7,325 nucleotides of DNA from Geodermatophilaceae bacterium (GTDB lineage Bacteria; Actinomycetota; Actinomycetes; Mycobacteriales; Geodermatophilaceae): contig JACCQS010000117.1 of assembly GCA_013814015.1 (NCBI GenBank), forward strand, positions 1 through 7,325, in the 5' to 3' direction. Shown here in pieces: positions 1-7,325 of the stretch (the first letter of the stretch is position 1; each line of letters opens with the position of its first letter). The notes beneath the pieces were generated by a model. That model saw only the letters and a program-made list of their open reading frames with translations, had not been told where the DNA came from and did no database searches. A program made the translations under genes and the position numbers.

Positions 1-101
1 CCGAGGCTGCCGACGATCCGGGTTACCGGGTCCCAGGCCATCTCGACCAGGTCGTTGCCATTGTCTCTCTTGAGGGTGGGGCTGGGAATCGTGGAAGTCA
101 T
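1..101 (-). CDS. hhyL: [NiFe]-hydrogenase large subunit, N-terminal fragment (group 1h type)
   Basis: This is the start of the catalytic large subunit, which holds the Ni-Fe centre that splits H2; only 33 codons fall inside the window. The ATG at 101-99 is preceded by GAGAGG (109-114) with a 7-nt spacer, a good ribosome binding site. The peptide begins M-T-S-T-I-P-S-P and reaches M-A-W-D-P-V-T-R-I-V-G-S-L at residues 21-33. That is the conserved N-terminal 'DP-[IV]-TRI-x-G' strand of hydrogenase large subunits. In most group 1 enzymes it reads R-I-E-G-H; here it reads R-I-V-G-S, which I recall as typical of the actinobacterial 1h family. It lies 117 nt downstream of the small-subunit gene on the same strand, the usual small-then-large order. 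The nickel-binding Cys motifs are outside the window, so completeness and activity cannot be judged. Confidence 0.85.
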   Translation of the reverse strand, partial: MTSTIPSPTLKRDNGNDLVEMAWDPVTRIVGSL

Positions 102-174
102 TGCGAGGCCTCTCGGCTAGGTGGCAAGGGTGTCGCTCGCGACATCACGCGGAGCGGCACCACGGGGGTGTCGG

Positions 175-218
175 CGTTACCAGGTACGGGTTCGCGTTGC
201 CAGATCCGTGCGGGCTCG

Positions 219-230
<12 letters not shown>
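175..230. repeat. Three short direct repeats between small- and large-subunit genes
   Basis: A 14-nt unit, CGTTACCARGTACG on the plus strand, occurs at 217-230 and 175-188 (one mismatch between them) and in a degenerate form at 195-208 (CGTTGCCAGATCCG). Starts are 20 and 22 nt apart. The first unit in the direction of transcription contains the last codons and TAA stop of the small-subunit gene (stop at 221-219). The third unit repeats Thr-Arg-Thr-Trp-stop in the same frame, 42 nt downstream (TAA at 179-177). Each unit is also nearly self-complementary (TACC-A-GGTA core). The rest of the 117-nt gap holds a small inverted repeat, TGTCGC-TC-GCGACA at 131-144, and the large-subunit ribosome binding site. 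The repeat may be a remnant of tail duplication or a set of protein or RNA sites; the sequence does not decide. Confidence 0.6.
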
Positions 231-1274
<1,044 letters not shown>

Positions 1275-1351
1275 GGCTGCCAGCTCTCTGGGCCCGCTTC
1301 TTGAGCCCTGTCGCGAGAACCCCGATTGGCCCCCGGTGTGATGTACCTCTC

Positions 1352-1380
1352 GGTCTACTCGGCGGTGAATCCGGTGTCAA
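1352..1380 (-). promoter_or_regulatory. Candidate sigma70-type promoter for the hydrogenase structural genes
   Basis: On the minus strand a perfect TTGACA (1380-1375) is followed after exactly 17 nt by TAGACC (1357-1352), a tolerable actinobacterial -10 element that lacks the final T. It would start transcription near 1345 and leave a leader of about 70 nt before the small-subunit ATG. It sits in the 183-nt non-coding stretch 1275-1457. The TTGACA also forms part of a repeated element (CCGGTGTCA on the plus strand), so a regulator bound there would overlap the -35 region. This is assigned by sequence likeness only. Confidence 0.45.
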
Positions 1381-1409
1381 GCATTTGCCGCGGCATAGCG
1401 CCGGTGTCA
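1371..1409. repeat. Direct repeat CCGGTGTCA flanking a 10-bp palindrome
   Basis: CCGGTGTCA occurs exactly at 1371-1379 and 1401-1409, 30 bp apart (about three helical turns). A degenerate third copy, CCGGTGTGA, is at 1333-1341. Between the two exact copies lies the perfect palindrome TGCCGCGGCA (1386-1395). The proximal copy overlaps the candidate -35 box of the hydrogenase promoter and the distal copy lies upstream of it, the arrangement expected of operator or activator sites. The cognate regulator is not identifiable from this window. Confidence 0.4.
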
Positions 1410-1423
1410 CGCGCCAAAGGTCA

Positions 1424-1454
1424 ATTATCGTGCAGTTATGCAGAGGTAAGGCAA
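1424..1454 (-). promoter_or_regulatory. Second candidate promoter upstream of the small-subunit gene
   Basis: GATAAT (1429-1424), five of six matches to the -10 consensus, lies 19 nt downstream of TTGCCT (1454-1449), four of six to the -35 consensus. The spacer is longer than ideal. The -35 element sits inside the palindrome at 1446-1461. A short AT-rich patch around the -10 stands out in this GC-rich window. It would give a leader of about 140 nt. Confidence 0.3.
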
Positions 1455-1461
1455 GCCTTAC
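1446..1461. promoter_or_regulatory. Perfect 7-bp-arm palindrome, possible DtxR/IdeR-type iron box
   Basis: GTAAGGC-AA-GCCTTAC is a perfect inverted repeat with a 2-nt centre; it overlaps the hypB stop codon (1460-1458). Compared with the DtxR/IdeR consensus TTAGGTTAGGCTAACCTAA, 13 of 19 positions match when AGGTAAGGC is aligned to AGGTTAGGC. No T-run follows on the minus strand, and a 2-nt centre makes a poor RNA hairpin, so a DNA operator is more likely than a terminator. It covers the -35 of the weaker hydrogenase promoter candidate, so an iron-dependent repressor could act there. Regulator identity is inference. Confidence 0.4.
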
Positions 1462-2294
1462 TTAAGCCCAATCCATTCGTACCAGGCGTCAATACCGGCC
1501 CCGCTTTTCACCGACAAGGAAACAATGTCGACGTCGGGGCGCAGGCTCCGAGCATCCCGTCGGCAGCGGTCGAGGTCGAAGTCGACGTAGGGCAGCAGGT
1601 CGATCTTGTTGATCACGATGAGGTCTGCGGCGGCGAACATGTGCGGATACTTCAGCGGCTTGTCGGCTCCTTCGGTCACCGAGATGACCACGACCTTGGC
1701 GGATTCGCCCAGATCGAACAGCGCCGGGCAGACGAGATTTCCGACGTTCTCCACGAGCAGCAGCGAGCCGTCAGGCGGAGCGAGTGCCTCGATCCCGCGG
1801 CGCAGCATGTCTGCGTCGAGGTGGCAGCCGGCACCGGTGTTGACCTGGATCACCGCCGCCCCGGTTGCCCGGATCCGTTCGGCGTCGAACAAGGTCTCCT
1901 GATCTCCCTCGATCACGCATACCGTCCGCTTCCCGCCGGCTTCCCGGATCGTCCGCTCGAGCAGGGATGTCTTGCCGGATCCAGGAGAACTCATCAGATT
2001 GATCGCGGTGATTCCGTGCTCGGCCAGCCAGCCGCGATTGTGCTCGGCCAACGAATCGTTCTTGGCCAGCAGCTCCTGTTCGATGTCGATCGTCCTGGTC
2101 GCCGCCGGAATCGGCTGACTGCGCGGCTCCCCGGTGTGCGGGTGGTCGTGGCCGTGGCTGGGGTCTTGCTCATGGGAATGATCATGCAACTGGTCGTGCG
2201 GGTGCTCGTGGGAGTGCTGGTGACCATCGCCGGGTACCCCGGGGAAACGAACTCGTACCCCAGCAGAGTCCCCGCAACCACAGGTGACGCACAT
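1458..2294 (-). CDS. hypB: Hydrogenase nickel incorporation GTPase HypB
   Basis: HypB is a SIMIBI-class GTPase that, with HypA, loads nickel into the hydrogenase large-subunit precursor. The protein has 278 residues. An N-terminal C-x2-C-x-C motif (C2, C5, C7) resembles the high-affinity nickel site of E. coli HypB. A His-rich stretch follows, with 12 His between residues 25 and 53. The GTPase domain starts near residue 70: P-loop S-P-G-S-G-K-T (103-109), E-G-D-Q-E-T (129-134), the second metal site C157-H158 with C189 (N-L-V-C-P), and N-K-I-D (229-232) for guanine recognition. The ATG directly follows the hypA TAG stop with no gap. GGAGG (2303-2307) lies 8 nt upstream, so this start is secure and translation is probably coupled to hypA. 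The His-rich region suggests nickel storage as well as delivery. All expected GTPase residues are present. Confidence 0.96.
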   Translation of the reverse strand: MCVTCGCGDSAGVRVRFPGVPGDGHQHSHEHPHDQLHDHSHEQDPSHGHDHPHTGEPRSQPIPAATRTIDIEQELLAKNDSLAEHNRGWLAEHGITAINLMSSPGSGKTSLLERTIREAGGKRTVCVIEGDQETLFDAERIRATGAAVIQVNTGAGCHLDADMLRRGIEALAPPDGSLLLVENVGNLVCPALFDLGESAKVVVISVTEGADKPLKYPHMFAAADLIVINKIDLLPYVDFDLDRCRRDARSLRPDVDIVSLSVKSGAGIDAWYEWIGLK

Positions 2295-2624
2295 CTAGAC
2301 GACCTCCACAGATTTGACAGCCAATTCGGTACCAGCCATCACCACGACATCGGCGCTGCCGCACGGGCACAGCAAGATCAGATCCCGCAGCTCGAAGTCC
2401 TCGCCGCAACCCTTGCAGTGTGCGCGGCCCAACGGTTCGTCGATCTCCAACACGGCACCGGCCAGCGGGGTATCTGCCGCGATGAGTTCGAAGCAGAATC
2501 GTACGGAGTCTGGCACGATCCCGGAGAGCTTGCCGATCTGCAGCCGCACGATGGCCACTCGATCACCACCCGTGCGCTCGGTTACGACGTCGATGACGCT
2601 CTGCGTGATGGACAGTTCGTGCAC
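2295..2624 (-). CDS. hypA: Hydrogenase nickel chaperone HypA
   Basis: HypA is the small zinc-stabilised nickel chaperone that partners HypB in maturing the hydrogenase large subunit. I place the start at GTG 2624-2622, giving 109 residues beginning (M)-H-E-L-S-I. HypA needs His2 next to the N-terminal Met as a nickel ligand, and GAGGGGG (2632-2638) lies 7 nt upstream. The frame stays open to about 2702, but those extra residues are Arg/Gly-rich and unlike the family. The C-terminal half carries zinc ligands C70 and C73 (C-K-G-C) and C86 and C88. The second pair is C-P-C-G-S, one residue tighter than the common C-x2-C. It is the first gene of the hydrogenase block, 92 nt after mpg, and abuts hypB. 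Confidence 0.93.
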   Translation of the reverse strand: MHELSITQSVIDVVTERTGGDRVAIVRLQIGKLSGIVPDSVRFCFELIAADTPLAGAVLEIDEPLGRAHCKGCGEDFELRDLILLCPCGSADVVVMAGTELAVKSVEVV

Positions 2625-2631
2625 GCGGTGG

Positions 2632-2638
2632 CCCCCTC
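2632..2638 (-). promoter_or_regulatory. Ribosome binding site that fixes the hypA start
   Basis: GAGGGGG on the minus strand, 7 nt before GTG 2624-2622. Together with the M-H-E-L family N-terminus it decides against the longer reading that begins near 2702. Confidence 0.7.
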
Positions 2639-2673
2639 GGTGCTCGCTCCCCCGGCCCCGGGACAGAGCTAGG

Positions 2674-2702
2674 ACGCTAGGCCGCCACCACCGCGACCGC
2701 AA
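2674..2702 (-). promoter_or_regulatory. Weak candidate promoter before hypA
   Basis: In the 92-nt gap between mpg and hypA, TTGCGG (2702-2697) and TAGCGT (2679-2674) are separated by exactly 17 nt and would start transcription about 43 nt before the hypA GTG. Each hexamer only partly matches the consensus. I see no stem followed by a T-run in the gap, so read-through from the arginine operon into hypA is equally possible. Confidence 0.25.
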
Positions 2703-2716
2703 CGCCGGCCGGTGCC

Positions 2717-3322
2717 TCAGACCCGTGGTTTCCGCAACCCACTCACCGTCGGCTCGACGTCGAGCCAGAACCGCCAGGGCAGGTCGACTGCCTTGGAGAT
2801 GCCCACCCTCGGCCCGGTCCGCACCTGAGATTTCTCCAGAACCGGAGCTCGCGGGCTCAGATACATCGTGGATCGCGGATCGAGCAGATTCCTTCCGCTG
2901 TCCGCACCGGTGATGCCCAGCGCCTGGGTGAGCCGAGCCGGCCCACGCGCGAGGTCGACGTCACGGCGGGCGGCCGGGCGTCGGCGGCGCGCCACCTCGA
3001 CCCCGTCAACGACCTCTCCAGCTCGGAGCAGGACCGCTTCTCCGGAGCCATGCGGGGAGCACACCACATTTGCGCACCAGTGCATCCCATAGCTGAAGTA
3101 GACGTAGAGGGTGCCTGGCGGACCGAACATGACCTTGTTGCGTGGAGTCGGTCCGCGATGGGTGTGCGCCGCCGGGTCACTTCCGTCGCCGCTGTACGCC
3201 TCGACTTCGGTGATCCGCACGGCAACGACACCCTCCGGGGATCGGTGCGCAAACACGACGCCGAGCAGCTGCGGGGCGACGTCCAACGCCCGCCGGGACA
3301 ACAGCTCGGCGAGGTCCACCAC
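2717..3322 (-). CDS. mpg: 3-methyladenine DNA glycosylase (AAG/MPG family)
   Basis: This base-excision repair enzyme removes alkylated purines such as 3-methyladenine, and hypoxanthine, from DNA. Its 201 residues match the compact bacterial form of the human AAG fold. E41 in T-E-V-E-A-Y aligns with the catalytic Glu125 of the human enzyme and Y43 with the intercalating-pocket Tyr127; H53 (A-A-H) aligns with His136. Further family motifs are T-P-R-N-K-V-M-F (59-66), P-G-T-L-Y-V-Y (69-75), A-V-L-L-R-A (96-101), G-P-A-R-L-T-Q-A-L (127-135) and R-V-G-I-S (172-176). Translation starts at GTG 3322, immediately after the argH stop, or at the next codon, GTG 3319; no strong Shine-Dalgarno is seen, so coupling to argH is likely. 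It is not an arginine enzyme, so it appears to ride on the operon transcript. No key residue is missing. Confidence 0.95.
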   Translation of the reverse strand: MVDLAELLSRRALDVAPQLLGVVFAHRSPEGVVAVRITEVEAYSGDGSDPAAHTHRGPTPRNKVMFGPPGTLYVYFSYGMHWCANVVCSPHGSGEAVLLRAGEVVDGVEVARRRRPAARRDVDLARGPARLTQALGITGADSGRNLLDPRSTMYLSPRAPVLEKSQVRTGPRVGISKAVDLPWRFWLDVEPTVSGLRKPRV

Positions 3323-4749
3323 TCAGGGACGGCGCAGCGGGTCGCGGCTCCATGCGTGGTGCGCGGCGAGAAGGGTGGTCAATGCCACGATCTGTTCAGC
3401 CACCCGGACAGGCGCAGTCCCGCCGACTGCGGATCGGGCCTCGAGGGCGCCACATACGGTGAGCACCCCCCGTACGGCGGGGATGAGCCGGGAATCGACG
3501 GCCAGCATCGCCTCATCCGAGAGCTGCCACAGTTCCACCCCGTCGGCGGTGGCCTGCCGCACCAGGGCGCCACTGACCTCGTGCGCGTCCCGGAAAGGTG
3601 CCCCGCGGCGCACCAGCCAGTCGGCGACCTCGGTGGCCAGGGCGTGACCGGTCGGGGTCGAGTCGGCCAGCCGCTGCTCGTTCACCCGCATCGTCGCGAC
3701 CATCCCGGCCAGTGCCGGTAACAGCAGGAGCAGTTGGTCGACGGTGTCGAAGACCGGCTCCTTGTCCTCCTGCAGATCGCGGTCATAGGCCAGCGGGAGA
3801 CCCTTGAGTGTGGCCAGCAGTCCGGTGAGGTGCCCGATGAAGCGTCCGGATTTGCCCCTGGCGAGCTCTGCGATGTCCGGGTTCTTCTTCTGCGGCATGA
3901 TCGAGGAGCCGGTGGCGAAGGCGTCGTCGAGCTCCACCCAGCCGAACTCGGTCGTCGTCCACAGGATGACCTCCTCCCCGAGCCGGGACAGGTGCACGCC
4001 GAGCAGCGCGGCCACGAAGAGGAACTCCGCCGCGAAGTCCCGGTCGGAGACCGCATCGAGGGAGTTCGTGGCGGCCGAGTCGAAGCCGAGCTCAGCGGCC
4101 ACCGCGTCCGGGTCGAGGGGCAACGCGGATCCGGACAGCGCACCGGCACCCAACGGGCTGATCGCGGCTCGCTTGTCCCAGTCGAGCAACCGATCCACAT
4201 CGCGGGCCAGCGCGTGTACGTGGGCCAGCAGCTGATGGGCGAACAGGATCGGCTGGGCGTGCTGCAGGTGGGTCAATCCCGGCGCCGGTGCGTCCGGATG
4301 CTCCTCGGCCTTGCCGATCAGCGCCGCCTCGAGCTCAGCGACAGCCGCGACGAGCAGCCGTACCTGGTCGCGGAGGTAGAGCCGCAGGTCGGTGGCGATC
4401 TGGTCGTTACGGCTGCGCCCGGCTCGCAGCTTTCCGCCGAGCGGCCCGAGCCGCTCGGTCAGCCCTCGCTCGAGCGTGGCGTGCACGTCCTCGTCGTCGG
4501 GCCCAGGAGTGAAACTGCCGTCCCTTACCGCGGCGTCCAGCTCCCCCAGCGCGTCCAGGATCTGGTCGAGCTCCGCACCGGTGAGCAGGTCGGCACGGCG
4601 CAGCACTCGGGCGTGTGCGCGCGAGGCGAGCAGATCGTAGGGAGCCAGCCGCCACTCGAAGTGCACCGAGCGGGACAGGGCAGCCAGCGCCTGCGCCGGA
4701 CCCGTGCTGAACCGGCCACCCCAGAGCCGAGCGGACGAGGTTCCGGAGG

Positions 4750-4753
<4 letters not shown>
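3323..4753 (-). CDS. argH: Argininosuccinate lyase
   Basis: ArgH catalyses the last step of arginine synthesis, argininosuccinate to arginine plus fumarate, as a homotetramer of the fumarase/aspartase superfamily. The 476-residue length is normal. Landmarks are L-W-G-G-R-F (10-15), D-E-D-V-H (87-91), K-L-R-A-G-R-S-R-N-D-Q (108-118), T-H-L-Q-H-A-Q-P (161-168, with the catalytic-site His162), and the superfamily signature G-S-S-I-M-P-Q-K-K-N-P-D (282-293) on the mobile loop carrying the catalytic Ser. The start is GTG 4753-4751, overlapping the argG stop as GTGA. The frame stays open upstream to about 5020, but those 89 codons are Arg/Pro-rich shadow of argG. The stop TGA (3325-3323) abuts the glycosylase start. 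Codon use matches argG and argR. Confidence 0.97.
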
Positions 4754-5975
<1,222 letters not shown>

Positions 5976-5979
<4 letters not shown>

Positions 5980-6527
5980 GGGCTGCTGTGCTCCTTGCTC
6001 GTCGGTGCGGGAAGAGGTGATGTGCCGCGGCGGGCGCGGCCGGCCAGTTCGGCCAGTTCGGCGGCCAGCGCCGGTCCGCCATCGGGATCGCGGGTGAGCA
6101 CCAGGACGGTGTCGTCGCCGCCGATCGTTCCGAGTACGGCCGGGAGGCCCGCCTTGTCCAGTGCCGAGGCCAGGAACTGGGCGGCTCCCGGCGGGGTTCG
6201 GACCACCACCAGGTTTGCGCTGGCCTCCACCCCGGTGAGTAGTTCTCCGAGCCGGTGGATCAGTACATCGGGGGCCCGTTGGGCCGGCCGGAGCGGGGAA
6301 GCACCCTCCTGGGGCAGAACGTAGACGGCCGGTTCCCCGTCGACGCCACGCAGTTTCACCGCTCCCAGCTCATCGAGGTCTCGGGACAGGGTCGCCTGGG
6401 TCACCGCGACACCTGCGGCATCCAGCGCCGCGGCCAGATCGGACTGTGAACGGATGTTGCCCGCATCGAGAAGTTCGACGATGCGAGCATGTCGGGCGCT
6501 GCGGGTCAGCGGTGTGGCCATCGTCAT
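5976..6527 (-). CDS. argR: Arginine repressor ArgR
   Basis: ArgR is a transcription factor that binds ARG boxes when arginine is abundant and represses the biosynthetic operon it sits in. The 183 residues show the N-terminal winged helix: helices around 11-37 and the recognition helix T-Q-A-T-L-S-R-D-L (43-51). A linker follows, then the C-terminal hexamerisation and arginine-binding domain with G-T-I-G-G-D-D-T (133-140), whose two Asp residues contact arginine in known ArgR structures. The last 20 or so residues are a Pro/Ser-rich tail longer than in many homologues. The start is ATG 6527, 7 nt after the argF stop, with GGGGGAG about 10 nt upstream; a second ATG at 6521 would remove only two residues. 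Being within its own target operon implies autoregulation, inferred from the family. Confidence 0.96.
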
Positions 6528-6534
6528 CTGATCG

Positions 6535-7325
6535 TCACTCCCCCGCCCGAAGAAGCCAGACGAGCAGGGCCTTCTGGGCGTGCAGCCGGTTCTCGGCCTC
6601 GTCCCAGACGGCGCTGTTCGGGCCGTCGATCACCTCGGCGGCGATCTCCTTGCCCCGGTAGGCAGGTAGGCAGTGCAGCACGATCGCCGTGTCCGCAGCC
6701 CGAGTCAGCGCTCGCGAGTCGATCGCGTACGGGGCGAACGGGGTCGCGCGGTCGCCGCCCTGCCCCTCCTGTCCCATCGACACCCAGGTGTCGGTGGCCA
6801 GCACGTCGGCTCCATCAGCTGCCGCTGCGGCGTCGGAGGTCCAGAGCACCGAGCCGCCGGTCTCTGCGGCCAGCCGCCCGGCCTGGTCCAGGATCGCCGG
6901 GTCGGGCTGGTAGTCCTGCGGGGAGCCGATCCGTACGTGCATGCCGGCCAGCGCCCCACCGAGGAGGTAGGAGTGGGCCATGTTGTTGGCCCCGTCGCCC
7001 AGATAGGTCATCGTCAGCCCGGCGAGTGCCCCGCGTCGCTCGGCGACGGTCTGCAGGTCGGCCAGGATCTGACATGGATGGAACTCGTCGGTCAGCGCGT
7101 TGATCACCGGGACCCGGCTGGCCGAGGCCATCGCCTCGATCCGTTCCTGGCCGAAGGTCCGCCACACGATCGCCGCGCATTGGCGGTCCAGGACCCGCGC
7201 GGTGTCCTCGATCGGCTCACCGCGACCGAGTTGGCTGTTCTGGGCATCGATCACCAGTGGATATCCGCCGAGTTCGGCGATCCCGATGGAGAACGACACC
7301 CGGGTACGGGTGGAGGGCTTGTCGA
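6535..7325 (-). CDS. argF: Ornithine carbamoyltransferase, C-terminal ~262 residues (cut by window edge)
   Basis: ArgF condenses ornithine with carbamoyl phosphate to form citrulline; the active enzyme is a trimer. The reading frame is open to the window edge, so the natural start is outside; about 45 N-terminal residues are missing compared with the usual length of roughly 305 to 315. The visible part begins D-K-P-S-T-R-T-R-V-S-F, containing the S-T-R-T-R carbamoyl-phosphate loop. It then has H-P-C-Q-I (carbamoyl phosphate), D-T-W-V-S-M-G (ornithine), H-C-L-P-A-Y-R-G (ornithine-binding Cys loop) and E-A-E-N-R-L-H-A-Q at the C-terminus. These order as in anabolic OTCases, and the operon context (argR, argG and argH downstream) supports the biosynthetic ArgF. 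A GTG at 7299 is an internal Val codon, not the start. Confidence 0.97.
   Translation of the reverse strand, partial: DKPSTRTRVSFSIGIAELGGYPLVIDAQNSQLGRGEPIEDTARVLDRQCAAIVWRTFGQERIEAMASASRVPVINALTDEFHPCQILADLQTVAERRGALAGLTMTYLGDGANNMAHSYLLGGALAGMHVRIGSPQDYQPDPAILDQAGRLAAETGGSVLWTSDAAAAADGADVLATDTWVSMGQEGQGGDRATPFAPYAIDSRALTRAADTAIVLHCLPAYRGKEIAAEVIDGPNSAVWDEAENRLHAQKALLVWLLRAGE

Noticed and set aside
1431..1442. Nickel-responsive Nur box (TGCA-N4-TGCA)
   Set aside because: The Nur consensus as I recall it has paired TTGCA-type halves with a 5-nt spacer; here the halves are short, the spacer is 4 nt and TGCA is self-complementary, so chance is likely.
1446..1461. Intrinsic terminator after hypB
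   Set aside because: The inverted repeat has only a 2-nt centre and no T-run on the transcript side, and it overlaps the stop codon.
2625..2702. A longer HypA starting near 2702
   Set aside because: HypA requires the Met-His-Glu N-terminus for nickel binding; GTG 2624 provides it and has a well-spaced ribosome binding site.
2625..2716. Terminator between mpg and hypA
   Set aside because: GC-rich self-complementary pieces exist (such as CCGGCCGG), but no stable stem followed by T residues.

Overview
The window looks like a chromosomal segment of a high-GC Gram-positive bacterium (Actinomycetota). The support is strong G/C bias at third codon positions, several GTG starts, gene junctions that overlap or abut, and the gene order argF-argR-argG-argH, which is typical of actinobacterial arginine clusters. 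Every gene I can support lies on the minus strand, so transcription runs from high to low coordinates. The window cuts the first gene (argF) at its 5' side and the last gene (hydrogenase large subunit) after about 33 codons.

In transcription order there are two blocks. Block A (7325 to 2717) is the end of an arginine biosynthesis operon: argF (partial), argR, argG and argH, followed directly by a 3-methyladenine DNA glycosylase gene (mpg/AAG family). Its junctions are a 7-nt gap, ATGA and GTGA overlaps, and a zero-gap abutment, so it reads as one transcript. ArgF, ArgG and ArgH carry out ornithine to citrulline to argininosuccinate to arginine; ArgR is the arginine-responsive repressor.

Block B (2624 to 1) is a [NiFe]-hydrogenase locus: hypA and hypB (nickel delivery), a 183-nt non-coding stretch rich in regulatory-looking signals, then the hydrogenase small subunit and the start of the large subunit. 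The small subunit has no Tat signal peptide, no C-terminal membrane anchor, and C-D-G-D in place of the usual C-x-x-C at the proximal iron-sulfur cluster. The large subunit starts with a W-D-P-V-T-R-I-V-G-S motif. Together these point to the actinobacterial group 1h (formerly group 5) high-affinity, oxygen-insensitive hydrogenase used to scavenge trace atmospheric H2. HypA and HypB would insert nickel into the large subunit.

The non-coding parts hold the less ordinary signals: a palindrome resembling a DtxR/IdeR iron box that overlaps the hypB stop codon and a possible promoter; a TTGACA-type promoter with repeated CCGGTGTCA elements before the small subunit; and a threefold short repeat between the small and large subunit genes that duplicates the end of the small-subunit gene, stop codon included. 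I see no mobile element, CRISPR array, tRNA or rRNA, and no clear intrinsic terminator. Nothing here makes a convincing case for an entirely new system; the genes belong to known families.
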